Source: Helicobacter magdeburgensis (lineage in GTDB: Bacteria; Campylobacterota; Campylobacteria; Campylobacterales; Helicobacteraceae). From it: DNA of 64,000 bases. Below, piece after piece: positions 33,455 through 43,532 of the stretch. Position 1 is the stretch's first letter; each line of letters starts with the position of its first letter. Both the position numbers and the translations under genes were made by a program. The notes under the pieces were generated by a model, which did no database searches, was not told where the DNA came from, and saw only the letters and a program-made list of their open reading frames with translations. Location of the stretch: contig NZ_JRPE02000002.1 of NCBI RefSeq assembly GCF_000765825.2, positions 150,177-214,176 on the forward strand. Direction: 5' to 3'.

Positions 33455-34114
33455 CTAAGCCCCTGCTAGAATCCACTTTATTGCTTCAAGTGTATTTTCA
33501 CATAAAGGTGCTTGGGATTTTTCTAATGCTTCCTTTTTGCCAAAGCCACACAGCACCCCAACAGCCTGAATCTTAGCATTTTTTGCCGCTTGTATATCAA
33601 GGATTGTATCGCCTATCATATAGATTCTATCTCTTTGAATCTCCTTATCCTTATCCAACATCTCCAAAGCCTTGAGTATCGGCTCTGCGTGGGGCTTTGG
33701 ATTACTCACAGATTCTATACCAACAATACCGCTAAAATACTCCCACACACCAAGCTTATCAAGCAGAATCTGCGAGAAATCGCCCCGCTTTGTCGTTACC
33801 ACGCCAAGTGTCGCAAAACTATGAGCTAAGATTATGGCTTCTTTTGCGTTAGGCAGGAGATGTGTACCTTGCTCCATTAGCCTACGATACGCCACTCTAT
33901 AATGCTTCACATACTCATCTACATTTTGCTTTTTGACACCATTTTGTAAAAACATAGATTCTAAAGTATGCCCTATGCCCGATTTGACTTGCTCTAGGCT
34001 TGGAGGCGTGTCATTCATCGCTAGATAGGCTTGAGAGAAACTCGCATAAATGGCTTGTGTAGAATCTACAAGTGTTCCATCTAAGTCAAACAGCAGGATA
34101 TATTCTTTTTTCAT
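33455..34114 (-). CDS. gph: Phosphoglycolate phosphatase-like HAD hydrolase
   Basis: 219 residues, HAD superfamily: LLFDLDGTLVDSTQAIYASF (nucleophile Asp and general acid), GVVTTKRGDF (motif II with Thr), KPHAEPILKALE (motif III Lys) and MIGDTILDIQAAKNAKI (motif IV). A small alpha-helical cap follows motif I. Most like Gph/PGP enzymes that clear 2-phosphoglycolate, but the substrate of HADs is hard to call. Confidence 0.85.
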   Translation of the reverse strand: MKKEYILLFDLDGTLVDSTQAIYASFSQAYLAMNDTPPSLEQVKSGIGHTLESMFLQNGVKKQNVDEYVKHYRVAYRRLMEQGTHLLPNAKEAIILAHSFATLGVVTTKRGDFSQILLDKLGVWEYFSGIVGIESVSNPKPHAEPILKALEMLDKDKEIQRDRIYMIGDTILDIQAAKNAKIQAVGVLCGFGKKEALEKSQAPLCENTLEAIKWILAGA

Positions 34115-34267
34115 CTGTATTCCTTAAGTGCCGAAAATGTGTATTGTAGGGATTTTAAAACCTATACCTTGCTATTATGTCAAACTTTCCACACGCATTG
34201 CTAAATAGAAATATATTTATAAGTATAAAGATAGAGTGATTAAAAGTAAAATTTTTATTAACTCACA

Positions 34268-34281
34268 TTGACTTTCATCAA
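34268..34281 (+). promoter_or_regulatory. FNR-like box upstream of the nap operon
   Basis: TTGACTTTCATCAA matches TTGAT-N4-ATCAA at nine of ten defined positions and lies 86 bases upstream of the napA start. It parallels the perfect box in front of nrfH. Confidence 0.6.
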
Positions 34282-34367
34282 GTAGCAAAATGAGAATCTA
34301 AGTTTAGAATCTTGCCCTAAACATTTGGATTCCCCAAATGTCAAACAACATTGTTTAAGGAGGTTTT

Positions 34368-37181
34368 ATGACAAAGAAGATGCAAGAACACAAGCCCACG
34401 CTTTCACGCCGAGAGTTTATCAAAAGTGCGGCAGCAGCTTCAGCAGCAGCAAGTGTGGGGCTAAGTATCCCTAGTGCAATGAGTGCAGAAGCACAAAACG
34501 CACAAAAACTTTGGAAATGGGACAAAGCTGTGTGCAGATTCTGTGGGACAGGCTGTGGCATTATGGTCGCTACTCAAAAAGACACTAGCGGACAAGCTAA
34601 AATCGTGGCTGTTAAAGGCGACCCAGAAGCTCCGGTAAATAGAGGACTAAACTGCATTAAGGGCTATTTCTGTGCCAAAATTATGTATGGAGCAGATAGG
34701 CTTACAAAACCTCTTTTGCGTGTTAATAGCAATGGTGAGTTTGACAAAAAAGGCAAGTTTGCACCTGTGAGCTGGAAGCGTGCTTTTGATGAAATGGAAA
34801 AGCAGTTTAAAAAAGCTTACAACGAGCTTGGACCAATGGGTGTGGCAGTCTTTGGCTCTGGGCAATATACGATTCAAGAAGGCTATGCTGCGGTAAAACT
34901 TGTCAAAGGCGGCTTTAGAAGCAATAATATTGACCCAAATGCACGACATTGTATGGCAAGTGCGGTTGTGGGCTTTATGGAAACTTTTGGGATTGATGAG
35001 CCTGCTGGTTGCTATGATGATATTGAGCTAACCGATACTATCGTTACTTGGGGGGCAAATATGGCGGAAATGCACCCTGTGCTTTGGAGTCGTGTGAGCG
35101 ATAGAAAGCTAAGCAATAGCAATGTCAAGGTGATTAATCTCTCAACCTTTGCGAATAGAACTTCGGATTTAGCAGATATGGAAATCATCTTTAAGCCACA
35201 TACAGATTTAGCGATTTGGAACTACATCGCACGCGAGATTATTAATCGCAACGCCGTAGATTCTACATTTGTCAAAGAAAATTGCGTCTTTAGCACCGGC
35301 TTTGTCAATATCGGCTATGGTATGAGAAATAACCCAAATCACGCTAAGTTTAAAGCTGAAGAAAAAGACATTGTCGCTAAAGAAGTATCAAAAGTGGTGA
35401 GCGAAGAAGAAGGCGTTACCTTGCAATATCTTGGAATCAAAGCCGGAGATACAATGAAAATGGACAAGGCGGATGCAGCTGGAAACCACTGGGGCATTAG
35501 CTTTGAAGATTTCAAAAAAGGTTTAGAGCCTTATAGCCTTGATTTTGTAGCGAAACTCTCAAAAGGTAATCCTGATGAGGATATAGAATCTTATAAGAAA
35601 AAACTCCAAACCTTAGCGGATTATTACATTGATAAAAATCGCAAGATTGTGAGCTTTTGGACAATGGGTATGAATCAGCACCAAAGAGGCACTTGGGTTA
35701 ATGAACAAAGCTATATGGTGCATATGCTTTTAGGCAAACAAGCCAAGCCCGGTAGTGGTGCTTTCTCACTCACAGGACAGCCAAGTGCGTGTGGCACAGC
35801 TCGTGAAGTTGGAACATTTACTCATAGGCTTCCTGCGGATATGGTTGTTGCTAATCCAAAACATCGTGAAATCACCGAAAAAATTTGGAATCTCCCAAGC
35901 GGAACGCTTAATGGCAAGGTAGGCTCACCTTATCTTAAAATTATGCGGGATTTAGAAGATGGTAAGATTAAATGGGCGTGGGTGCAAGTAAATAATCCTT
36001 GGCAAAACACAGCCAATGCTAATCACTGGATTGCCGCAGCTAGAGAGCTTGATAACTTTATTGTTGTGAGTGAATGCTATCCGGGCGTGAGTGCGAAGGT
36101 AGCCGATCTTATTTTGCCAACAGCAATGATTTATGAAAAATGGGGTGCTTATGGCAATGCAGAGAGACGCACACAGCACTGGAAACAGCAAGTTATAGCT
36201 CCGGGTGAGGCTATGCCTGATATTTGGCAAATGACGGAATTTGCTAAACGATTCACACTTGCTGAAGTATGGGGCAAAGAGTATGCTAACCTTGAGCTTA
36301 AGCCGGTTTTAGAATCTGCTAAAGCTATGGGGTATAAAGAGAGTGATACACTCTATGATGTGCTTTTTGCAAATAAAAATGCAAAGGGCTTTAGCATCAA
36401 TGATCCTTTGCTTAAAAATGAGCTAAACACTGAAGTGTTTGGGGATAATCGTGCTATTAAAGATGGTAATGATGAAGACTTTAAGGGCTATGGATTTTTT
36501 ATCCACAAATACCTTTGGGAAGAGTATCGCCAATTTGGCTTAGGACACGCTCACGATTTAGCTGATTTTGACACTTATCATCGTGTGAGAGGGTTGCGTT
36601 GGCCTGTTGTTAATGGCAAAGAAACACAATGGAGGTTTAACGCTAAATACGACTTTTACGCTCAAAAGCTCGGCAATGGCAAGGCATTTGCATTCTATGG
36701 TAATAAAGACAAGAGTATGCCATCTGGCTCACTCAATGCCCCAAGCGATGCGAAAGTAAGTATTGATAATAAGGCAAAGATTTTCCTTCGCCCTTATATG
36801 GATCCTTGCGAAATGCCTGATAAAGATTATCCACTTTGGCTTTGCACCGGGCGTGTGCTAGAGCATTGGCATTCTGGCACGATGACTATGCGTGTGCCTG
36901 AACTCTATCGTGCTGTGCCTGAAGCACTTTGCTATATGCACCCAGATGATGCGGCTAAGCAAAATCTCGCACAAAATCAAATCGTATGGGTAGAATCTCG
37001 CCGTGGTAAAGTCAAGGCAAAACTTGACTTGCGCGGTAGGAATCGCCCTCCAAAGGGGCTTATCTATGTACCTTGGTTTGATGAAAATGTATTCATCAAT
37101 AAAGTATGTCTTGACGCGACTTGCCCCATTTCAAAGCAAACAGACTTTAAAAAATGTGCGGTAAAAATTTATAAGGCATAA
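34368..37181 (+). CDS. napA: Periplasmic nitrate reductase catalytic subunit
   Basis: Mo-bis-MGD enzyme reducing nitrate to nitrite in the periplasm. 937 residues with a Tat signal ([20 protein letters not shown]), the [4Fe-4S] cysteines C56, C59, C63 and a fourth in NCIKGYF, and the molybdenum ligand cysteine in [10 protein letters not shown]. The C-terminal [19 protein letters not shown] is the usual NapA end. ATG follows AAGGAGG. First gene of napAGHBLD. NapC is not in the operon; NapG/NapH probably deliver electrons. Confidence 0.98.
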   Translation: MTKKMQEHKPTLSRREFIKSAAAASAAASVGLSIPSAMSAEAQNAQKLWKWDKAVCRFCGTGCGIMVATQKDTSGQAKIVAVKGDPEAPVNRGLNCIKGYFCAKIMYGADRLTKPLLRVNSNGEFDKKGKFAPVSWKRAFDEMEKQFKKAYNELGPMGVAVFGSGQYTIQEGYAAVKLVKGGFRSNNIDPNARHCMASAVVGFMETFGIDEPAGCYDDIELTDTIVTWGANMAEMHPVLWSRVSDRKLSNSNVKVINLSTFANRTSDLADMEIIFKPHTDLAIWNYIAREIINRNAVDSTFVKENCVFSTGFVNIGYGMRNNPNHAKFKAEEKDIVAKEVSKVVSEEEGVTLQYLGIKAGDTMKMDKADAAGNHWGISFEDFKKGLEPYSLDFVAKLSKGNPDEDIESYKKKLQTLADYYIDKNRKIVSFWTMGMNQHQRGTWVNEQSYMVHMLLGKQAKPGSGAFSLTGQPSACGTAREVGTFTHRLPADMVVANPKHREITEKIWNLPSGTLNGKVGSPYLKIMRDLEDGKIKWAWVQVNNPWQNTANANHWIAAARELDNFIVVSECYPGVSAKVADLILPTAMIYEKWGAYGNAERRTQHWKQQVIAPGEAMPDIWQMTEFAKRFTLAEVWGKEYANLELKPVLESAKAMGYKESDTLYDVLFANKNAKGFSINDPLLKNELNTEVFGDNRAIKDGNDEDFKGYGFFIHKYLWEEYRQFGLGHAHDLADFDTYHRVRGLRWPVVNGKETQWRFNAKYDFYAQKLGNGKAFAFYGNKDKSMPSGSLNAPSDAKVSIDNKAKIFLRPYMDPCEMPDKDYPLWLCTGRVLEHWHSGTMTMRVPELYRAVPEALCYMHPDDAAKQNLAQNQIVWVESRRGKVKAKLDLRGRNRPPKGLIYVPWFDENVFINKVCLDATCPISKQTDFKKCAVKIYKA

Positions 37182-37190
37182 GGATTCTAA

Positions 37191-38012
37191 GTGAATACAC
37201 AGCAACCAAGCAATCCCAAAAGGCGACAAGCCTTAATTAAAATAGGACAAAATGCAGGTTTTGCCCTATTTGGTGCGTTTGTATGGGGTGCGTATGTGAA
37301 TGTCGCAAAAGCTGGTAATGGGAATATTTTGCGTCCTCCGGGGGCAAGTAAAAATGATGCGGAGTTTATCGCAAGCTGTATTAAATGTGGGCTTTGTGTA
37401 GAAGCCTGTCCTTTTTATACGCTTAGACTTGCTACACCAAATGATGATACCACGCTTGGCACACCTTTTTTTCAACCACGAAAAGTGCCTTGCTATATGT
37501 GTAGAGATATTCCTTGCACGGAGGCTTGTCCCACTGATGCTTTGGACTTAAAGCGTTTATATCAGCCAAAAAAACAAGAAGCAAACGCTTTAGAATACAA
37601 AGAGCCTGATATTAATAATGCGACAATGGGCGTAGCGATTGTAGATTCTAAACATTGCGTGGCGTATGCTGGGATTCAATGTGATGCGTGCTATCGTGCG
37701 TGTCCCTTGCTTGATAAGGCAATTAAGCTTGAATACAAACGCAATGAACGCACAGGCAAACACGGATTCTTACTTCCTGTGGTAGATAGTGATTACTGCA
37801 CGGGCTGTGGAATGTGTGAAAAAGCTTGTGTAACAGAGCTTCCAACTATTATTGTCTTGCCTCGCAGTGTGGCTCTAGGCAAAATGGGGACAAACTACAT
37901 AAAAGGCTGGGATAAAGCTGATGAAAATCGTCTTTTTGAAATCAAAGAGCAAAAAGACAAAAAGCAAAAAGCAAGTGGTAGCCTAGATTATCTCAATGAT
38001 GGAGACATATAA
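37191..38012 (+). CDS. napG: Quinol dehydrogenase periplasmic component NapG
   Basis: Periplasmic four-cluster ferredoxin that with NapH moves electrons from menaquinol to NapA/B. 273 residues with a twin-arginine start (KRRQALIKIGQNAGFALFG) and cluster motifs CIKCGLCVEACP, CYMCRDIPCTEACP, CDACYRACP and CTGCGMCEKACV. GTG start behind AAGGA. Its stop overlaps the napH start. Confidence 0.96.
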   Translation: MNTQQPSNPKRRQALIKIGQNAGFALFGAFVWGAYVNVAKAGNGNILRPPGASKNDAEFIASCIKCGLCVEACPFYTLRLATPNDDTTLGTPFFQPRKVPCYMCRDIPCTEACPTDALDLKRLYQPKKQEANALEYKEPDINNATMGVAIVDSKHCVAYAGIQCDACYRACPLLDKAIKLEYKRNERTGKHGFLLPVVDSDYCTGCGMCEKACVTELPTIIVLPRSVALGKMGTNYIKGWDKADENRLFEIKEQKDKKQKASGSLDYLNDGDI

Positions 38013-38941
38013 TGAAGTTTGCGAAAATCAAATATCTGCTACTAAGACGCATTTGCCAAGTGAGCATTCTCGTGCTTTTTATCTTAGGAAACTACTCTAT
38101 TGCCACGCTTAAAAATGTGCAATACAAGCAGGAAGTGGGTATTTTTGGAGGCAATATAGAATCTCTAATGGGTGATTCTAGCTCCGTCCTTGCTAAAGAG
38201 CCAAGTATCTTTAGCCATATCGTGCAGGGTAATCTTAGCCATTCTAGCTGGTTTGGTGGAATCTTTAGTCTAACCGATCCTTTAAGCGTTATGCAAATTT
38301 TTCTAGCTGGTGGTGGATTAGCCCTTGATGTGTTGCTTGGGGCATTGCTTGTAGCAGCTATTTATGGGATATTTTTAGGCAGGGTGTATTGTGCGTTTGT
38401 CTGCCCGATTAATCTTGTAACCGATTTTGCAAACTTCCTGCGTGATAAGCTTGGGTTTAACACCGCTCAACGCAAACTTTTTATCTCACGCTCAACGCGT
38501 TTTGTGATTTTGGGGCTAGGATTATTGCTAAGTGCCTTATTTGGCGTGGCTGCTTTTGAGCTTATTAACCCGATTTCTATGCTACATCGTGGTGTGGTTT
38601 TTGGTATGGGATTTGGCATTTTTGCTGTGTTGGCTGTGTTTTGCTTTGACTTATTTGTGCTAAAAAATGGTTTTTGTGGGCATATCTGTCCGCTTGGGGC
38701 GATGTATTCTCTGCTTGGTAAATTCGCACTTTTGCGTGTCAAACATACACTTTCAAACTGCACGAAGTGTATGGAATGTGTGCGAGTTTGCCCTGAACCG
38801 GAGGTGCTAAAACCCATTGGCAAACAAGATGGAATCTTAAAAACAATGACTTGTTTGCGTTGCGGAAGATGTATTGAGGCGTGCGATGATAATGCGTTGC
38901 ATTTTAGTATTTTACATTTCACACAAAAGGAGAAAAAATGA
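38012..38941 (+). CDS. napH: Quinol dehydrogenase membrane component NapH
   Basis: Inner-membrane iron-sulphur protein of the menaquinol-oxidising NapGH module. 309 residues, about four transmembrane helices, with the CAFVCPINL and CGHICPLGAMY cysteine motifs in loops (the NapH CxxxCP pair) and a C-terminal ferredoxin domain CTKCMECVRVCP ... CLRCGRCIEAC. Starts in an overlap with napG and ends in an ATGA overlap with napB. Confidence 0.96.
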   Translation: MKFAKIKYLLLRRICQVSILVLFILGNYSIATLKNVQYKQEVGIFGGNIESLMGDSSSVLAKEPSIFSHIVQGNLSHSSWFGGIFSLTDPLSVMQIFLAGGGLALDVLLGALLVAAIYGIFLGRVYCAFVCPINLVTDFANFLRDKLGFNTAQRKLFISRSTRFVILGLGLLLSALFGVAAFELINPISMLHRGVVFGMGFGIFAVLAVFCFDLFVLKNGFCGHICPLGAMYSLLGKFALLRVKHTLSNCTKCMECVRVCPEPEVLKPIGKQDGILKTMTCLRCGRCIEACDDNALHFSILHFTQKEKK

Positions 38942-39477
38942 AAAAATGGCTTCAAGGTTTAATGGTAGGATTGCTTGGATTGGCGTTCTTTGCGTGTTCA
39001 GATTCACAAGAGACACAAAAAGGTGAAGCTCTTACAGATACGGAGATTGGTTTGCGTAAGGTAGATTTACAAGATGAAAAAGATGTAAAACTGCCAGAAT
39101 ATGAGTATTCTAAACTAGAGGCGGGGGAAAGCACAAAGATTGAACGCTCTTATGAAAATGCACCGCCTATGATTCCACATAATGTTGAGGATATGCTGCC
39201 TATCACGCAGGATAATAATCAATGTTTAGCCTGCCACGACCCAGCCATAGCCGCTGATGTAGGTGCTGTGGCAGTCCCTTCTTCACACACACACGACTTA
39301 CGCACAAACAAAGATTTAGGGCAGGTCTCTCACGCTCGTTTTAACTGCGTGCTTTGCCACACACCACAGGCAAATATCAATCCCGCAGTTGCAAACACCT
39401 TTACACCTGATTTCCGCAATACTGAAAGCAAAAATTCATCAAATCTGCTTGATGTGCTAAATGAGGGCGTCAAGTAA
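38938..39477 (+). CDS. napB: Periplasmic nitrate reductase dihaem cytochrome NapB
   Basis: Electron-transfer subunit of NapAB. 179 residues with two haem motifs, CLACH 96-100 and CVLCH 137-141, and the NapB residues APPMIPHN before the first. The N-terminus MKKWLQGLMVGLLGLAFFAC-SDSQ contains a lipobox-like LAFFAC with Cys 20, so it may be a lipoprotein rather than freely soluble. ATGA overlap with napH. Confidence 0.93.
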   Translation: MKKWLQGLMVGLLGLAFFACSDSQETQKGEALTDTEIGLRKVDLQDEKDVKLPEYEYSKLEAGESTKIERSYENAPPMIPHNVEDMLPITQDNNQCLACHDPAIAADVGAVAVPSSHTHDLRTNKDLGQVSHARFNCVLCHTPQANINPAVANTFTPDFRNTESKNSSNLLDVLNEGVK

Positions 39478-39479
39478 CA

Positions 39480-40523
39480 ATGCGTCTTTGTATGTTTGCT
39501 TCATATTGGCGTATTTTTCTGCGATTTGGCTTGTTTGTGGGGCTTGGTGCTATGCTTTTCACTCAAGCCTTACAAGCAGAGCCTACTAAGCTTACAAATA
39601 AAAATGCTCAAATTATACAAATAGATGAGATTCTTACCCATATCAGCACATTTGAGAATATGATTTTTGTGGGGAATGCTGGGGGTAAGATTGATATTTT
39701 TACGCTTCAATCTAAAAAAGCTCACAAGATTCAGAATCTCACTCTACCACCCATACAAGATTATTTTGGTAACTCCCACGCACCGCGTGTATATGATATA
39801 ACGACTTTTGATGGCAAAACACTTTTTATCCTAGCAGAAGGTAGCAAAGGCACAAAGCAGATTCTAGAGTTATCCTTGCAATCTCCGCAGAAAATAACGC
39901 CTATATTGCAAACAAGCACTTCACCCAAACGCATTGTAGCTTTTGATAAAGATAAATTAGTTGTTGGGTTTTTGAGTAATGAAATTGGACTTTTTGATTT
40001 AAAAAACAAGACTTTTATTTATAAGGCTCACCCTAGCCTTGCAGGTTTTTCGGATTTATGCGTAAATCCACCTTTTATTTTTAGCACCGATGAATCTGGC
40101 ATTGTGAATGTCATTGACATTGCTAGTGGCAAGATTCTAAAACGCCTTGATATGATTAATAAGGACAATAACTACCAAATCGTATCCGCAAAAAATGCAA
40201 TCCTTACAGCGAGTGTGGATAGGCAAATGGCAATTTACACTTTTAAGACTGATACGCATACCCCTTTTGCCTTACAAAATGCCACAAAGATTGAAAGTGA
40301 GTTTCTTATCTATTCGGTTGGAATCTCCCCAAATGGCACACTTGGAGCATATAGCAAAAATGAGCAAAACGACATTGCAATTATAAATCTTGCCACAAAA
40401 CAAGAGCTTTTCACACTCAAAGGTGCAACCTCGCTCATTAATACGCTTATTTTCTATGATGAGCAAACATTGATTGTCGGCAGTGATGATAAGCATTTTA
40501 TGATTTGGCATTTAGGAGTGTAA
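39480..40523 (+). CDS. napL: NapL-like periplasmic propeller protein
   Basis: 347 residues with a signal peptide (FGLFVGLGAMLFTQALQAEP) and a WD40/propeller-like pattern (FSTDESGIVNVIDIASGKIL, ILTASVDRQMAIYTFK, LIVGSDDKHFMIWHLGV). NapL is found only in epsilonproteobacterial nap operons between napB/F and napD; its role is unknown and mild loss-of-function effects are reported in relatives. Position is the main support. Confidence 0.85.
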   Translation: MRLCMFASYWRIFLRFGLFVGLGAMLFTQALQAEPTKLTNKNAQIIQIDEILTHISTFENMIFVGNAGGKIDIFTLQSKKAHKIQNLTLPPIQDYFGNSHAPRVYDITTFDGKTLFILAEGSKGTKQILELSLQSPQKITPILQTSTSPKRIVAFDKDKLVVGFLSNEIGLFDLKNKTFIYKAHPSLAGFSDLCVNPPFIFSTDESGIVNVIDIASGKILKRLDMINKDNNYQIVSAKNAILTASVDRQMAIYTFKTDTHTPFALQNATKIESEFLIYSVGISPNGTLGAYSKNEQNDIAIINLATKQELFTLKGATSLINTLIFYDEQTLIVGSDDKHFMIWHLGV

Positions 40524-40524
40524 A

Positions 40525-40884
40525 ATGAATATTTCAAGCATTGTGATTAAAACAACACAACCCGCCTTTAGCTCTGTGAAAGAAGCGATTTTAGAAGTGC
40601 AAGGCTGTGAAATCTACCTAGAAGATGAGACTTCATCTCAAATCATAGTCGTGCTTGAAGCCAAAAGCACACAAGAAGAAGTGGCTATCAATAAGCATTT
40701 AGAATCTTTGCCCGGCGTGATTAATGCTAATATGCACTACACCTACCAAGAAGATGAGCTAAACGCACAGCTTGTATCCCAGCAAGATGACGTAGTTGAG
40801 TTTTTAAATGATGATTCAATTTCGGCTGAAAATATAGCCTATTCAGGTTCAATCGCATATCTTATGGGGAAAAGTAAAAAATAA
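40525..40884 (+). CDS. napD: NapD chaperone
   Basis: Cytoplasmic chaperone that binds the NapA Tat signal. 119 residues: MNISSIVIKTTQPAFSSVKE, an ACT-like alpha/beta fold including GVINANMHYTYQE, as in NapD proteins, with an extra C-terminal acidic segment. ATG comes directly after napL, behind TTTAGGAGTG. Confidence 0.88.
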   Translation: MNISSIVIKTTQPAFSSVKEAILEVQGCEIYLEDETSSQIIVVLEAKSTQEEVAINKHLESLPGVINANMHYTYQEDELNAQLVSQQDDVVEFLNDDSISAENIAYSGSIAYLMGKSKK

Positions 40885-40953
40885 AGCCAATGCCAAATAT
40901 GCTAGAATCTACCCTTTCTATCCTAGATTTTATCCCAAATACAAAGGAATATA

Positions 40954-41613
40954 ATGAATTGTTTTCTGCTAAAAATTATTGCAAGTCTTATGCTACTCTC
41001 CCTTACCTGCCTAGCAAACCCTAATGGCAATAGCCATGCCCCTTCTCCTTTAGCAAAAAAGCTAGGCTTACAGCACGGGGATTTAATCTTTATCAAAACT
41101 TCAGAGTCTGCCTTTGACAAAGCCATTAGCCAAGCTACGCAAAAAGATGAAGTGAGCTATACACATATAGGAATCTTTGATTTACACTTAGATTCTGTGC
41201 TGGAGGCAGAGCCAAAGCAAGGGGTAGTTCGCAAAAAGCTTGAGATATTTTTAAAAGAGAATCCGCTTTTTGATATTATGCGTCTTACTCCAAAAGTGGC
41301 TAAAAATGTGGATATACAAGCAAGTATCAAACGCGCAGAAAAGCACTTAGGGGAGCCTTATGACTTTACTTATACAGCAAATAATGGTGCGATGTATTGC
41401 AGTGAACTTGTGTATGAGGCATTTTTAGACACAAAGGGGCGGCATATTTTCAGTGCAAAGCCTATGAATTTTTACGCACCCGATGGCAGTCTGCCACAAT
41501 ATTGGGAAGAGCTTTTTAAGAAATTGCAAAAGCCCATTCCGCAAGGTGAGCTAGGCACAAATCCAAACGATATGGCACGAGACAAGGTGCTTATGCGGGT
41601 AAATAAGTCCTAA
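40954..41613 (+). CDS. YiiX-like permuted NlpC/P60 hydrolase
   Basis: 219 residues, signal peptide (IIASLMLLSLTCLANP). The conserved order HGDLIFIKTSESAFDKAIS, VSYTHIGIFDLH (catalytic His) and GAMYCSELVYEAFLDT (catalytic Cys) is that of YiiX/permuted papain-like amidases. Probably secreted or periplasmic; the substrate is unknown. It stands alone between napD and a convergent esterase gene, with AAAGGA upstream. Confidence 0.75.
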   Translation: MNCFLLKIIASLMLLSLTCLANPNGNSHAPSPLAKKLGLQHGDLIFIKTSESAFDKAISQATQKDEVSYTHIGIFDLHLDSVLEAEPKQGVVRKKLEIFLKENPLFDIMRLTPKVAKNVDIQASIKRAEKHLGEPYDFTYTANNGAMYCSELVYEAFLDTKGRHIFSAKPMNFYAPDGSLPQYWEELFKKLQKPIPQGELGTNPNDMARDKVLMRVNKS

Positions 41614-42587
41614 TCTTGTTTCATAAATTCGTATAAACTCCATTTTAATGCGTAAGGAATTGAGCTACCGTGGGTTTGATTAGCAAATTCTTGATAATTT
41701 ACCCCGTTGGGAATTTGAATCTTTAACATCTCCACAATCTCATCAATATCCAAATCTTGAGCTTGAAACACTTGATTGGCTTGTGTAGTTTTTTGAGTAT
41801 GTCTCTCTAAGCTTCCGTATGTTAAAAACAATTTTACATTCAAGTATTCTGTGGAATTTCTCACATTATTCTTAATAAGCTGTCCTTTATCAATCCATAA
41901 TGAAGGAGAAGCACTCGCATAATGAGTAAAACCACCTTTTTGATTAAATAATGTATTCAAAACAAACACACCCCCAAAAGAATGACCAAAAAGTAATTGT
42001 TTCTTAGGAGTCCCATATTGTTCTACTATAAAAGGCAAAACCTGACTTGTTATAAAGTCTAAAAACTGATCTGCCCCACCAGTCTCATCAACCCTTTGCA
42101 TAAGAATAGAATCTCGTGGCACAAAAGGCAAATAATCATAGCTTCGCAACACCCTATCAAATGCCAAAGGACTATCGTGTCCAATAGCTACAATAAGGGG
42201 AAGCTTATCATACATATCAATATCAGCACTTACAAGATTGAGAATCATAGGAAAAAATGCATTTCCATCAAGAGTATAAAATACGCTTTGTGTATCGCTT
42301 TTTATTTTCGGCAGAGCAATGTGGATTTGAAACCACCGATGTTGAAGTTCTTTTATAGAATCTAGTTGCTCCACTTCCCCACACAAAGAATTTGACATAA
42401 ACTCTTTAGCTTTTTTCTTTCCATTACCACTCACGCAAAAAGTCTTAATCTCAAAAAGCTCTGCCACTTCTGTATTTAATGGCTCAATCACTCCACTAGG
42501 CTTTGCCCACATACTTATATAAAATAATATGATAAAAGATAAGATTCTATACACAATCCTATCCACGCTCCATATACCCACTCTCAT
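41610..42587 (-). CDS. Alpha/beta hydrolase, putative esterase (esterase D / Fes-like)
   Basis: About 325 residues, secreted or membrane-bound: N-terminal hydrophobic segment (YRILSFIILFYISMWAKP) and the nucleophile elbow LLFGHSFGGVFVLNTL, followed by ASASPSLWID and a C-terminal QTHGSSIPYAL with the catalytic His. This pattern is that of putative esterases that include siderophore esterases (IroE/Fes). The start is uncertain: ATG 42587 overlaps the haemoglobin gene and lacks a strong binding site; a GTG further in is possible. Convergent with the YiiX-like gene, with four overlapping bases. Confidence 0.7.
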   Translation of the reverse strand: MRVGIWSVDRIVYRILSFIILFYISMWAKPSGVIEPLNTEVAELFEIKTFCVSGNGKKKAKEFMSNSLCGEVEQLDSIKELQHRWFQIHIALPKIKSDTQSVFYTLDGNAFFPMILNLVSADIDMYDKLPLIVAIGHDSPLAFDRVLRSYDYLPFVPRDSILMQRVDETGGADQFLDFITSQVLPFIVEQYGTPKKQLLFGHSFGGVFVLNTLFNQKGGFTHYASASPSLWIDKGQLIKNNVRNSTEYLNVKLFLTYGSLERHTQKTTQANQVFQAQDLDIDEIVEMLKIQIPNGVNYQEFANQTHGSSIPYALKWSLYEFMKQD

Positions 42588-42963
42588 ACAGCACAAACAT
42601 AAATCGCTTCGCTATCATCTCAGCCCTTTCCATAATCATTACAATATGCTCTTCTTTTGCATACACAGATTCTAAACTCTGCTTAAAAAGCTCAAGCCAC
42701 ACAGCAAAAAGCTCTCTAGGAAAAGGGGGCAAGTCAAGATGAGCTTTCAAAGGGTGTCCGCTATAATCACCACTATTTAAAAGCATACCCTGCCAAAATG
42801 TCGCAATCTTTGCCTTATGCTTCTCCCACGCCATATCATCACTGCCAATCTTAGCGTTAAACACATCACCCAACCCACGCTTATCAAAACGCACCTTATT
42901 ATAAAAAATATCCATAAGCCTAATAATAGAATCTTCACTTATCACATCAAATTTTTCCTGCAT
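42559..42963 (-). CDS. ctb: Group III truncated haemoglobin (Ctb-like)
   Basis: Small haem protein linked to NO and oxygen handling; in C. jejuni Ctb belongs to the NssR regulon. 134 residues with the TrHbIII pattern: IIRLMDIFYNKVRFDKRGLG, TFWQGMLLNSGDYSGHPLKA (proximal His region), LDLPPFPRELFAVWLELFKQ. ATG behind AAAGGAG. Upstream on the same strand is a membrane protein gene, 24 bases away, and divergent to both is a Crp/Fnr regulator. Confidence 0.88.
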   Translation of the reverse strand: MQEKFDVISEDSIIRLMDIFYNKVRFDKRGLGDVFNAKIGSDDMAWEKHKAKIATFWQGMLLNSGDYSGHPLKAHLDLPPFPRELFAVWLELFKQSLESVYAKEEHIVMIMERAEMIAKRFMFVLYESGYMERG

Positions 42964-42987
42964 ATTCGCTCCTTTTTGAAATTAACT

Positions 42988-43425
42988 TCACATATAAAAT
43001 GCCATTTTTGCTAACACCACGATGAAAAATCCAAGCACCAAAGCCACCTTATGAATGCTCTTTGCCAATGGATTTTTTAGCCCCAAAAACTTACACGACA
43101 AAGACACAACCACCATACACACAATACACAACGCCAACACAACTTTTATCATCAATAGCACCTGCAAAGGCGAGTCAAAAAATCCTTGCGTTGTGCCGAC
43201 ATAGCGGCTTATCATCGCCCCGCCACTCAGCAGCAGCAAAAGCAGACAAAGGGGCATTATCTTCACACCCCGCTTTGAGATAACATTAAAGATTTTATCT
43301 GCTAACTCATCGCCAAGTGCCTTTTTCAGCGGACTAAGCAACACCACATCAGTAAAAATAAATCCTAAAAATATAATCGCACAAAGCAAATGCAGTGTAA
43401 GCATATACGGATAGATTGCTTCCAT
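42988..43425 (-). CDS. Four-helix membrane protein upstream of the truncated haemoglobin
   Basis: 145 residues with about four transmembrane helices (MLTLHLLCAIIFLGFIFTDV, IMPLCLLLLLLSGGAM, LMIKVVLALCIVCMVVVSL, VALVLGFFIVVLAKMAF) and conserved-looking histidines near helix 1 and helix 4, a layout like small haem-binding membrane proteins of the CopD/HemJ type. That is only a topology guess. It is the first gene of a two-gene unit with the haemoglobin. Confidence 0.6.
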   Translation of the reverse strand: MEAIYPYMLTLHLLCAIIFLGFIFTDVVLLSPLKKALGDELADKIFNVISKRGVKIMPLCLLLLLLSGGAMISRYVGTTQGFFDSPLQVLLMIKVVLALCIVCMVVVSLSCKFLGLKNPLAKSIHKVALVLGFFIVVLAKMAFYM

Positions 43426-43492
43426 TTTATTCCTTTCATCAATGATAGATAGAATCTCAATGCAATGCTAGACAAAATTACACAAGAAAACA

Positions 43493-43506
43493 TTGATATA
43501 TGTTAA
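43493..43506 (+). promoter_or_regulatory. FNR/NssR-like box between the haemoglobin unit and the Crp/Fnr gene
   Basis: TTGATATATGTTAA: the left half matches the FNR half-site TTGAT and the right half matches GTTAA of the C. jejuni NssR box (TTAAC-N4-GTTAA). It lies 27 bases before the regulator start and 68 bases before the divergent membrane-protein start, suited to control either unit. Confidence 0.5.
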
Positions 43507-43532
43507 GATTCTCTATTTTTAAAGGATTATGT

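Noticed and set aside
38467..38955. 162-codon antisense frame within napH
   Set aside because: Opposite strand of a conserved gene, with no coding features of its own.
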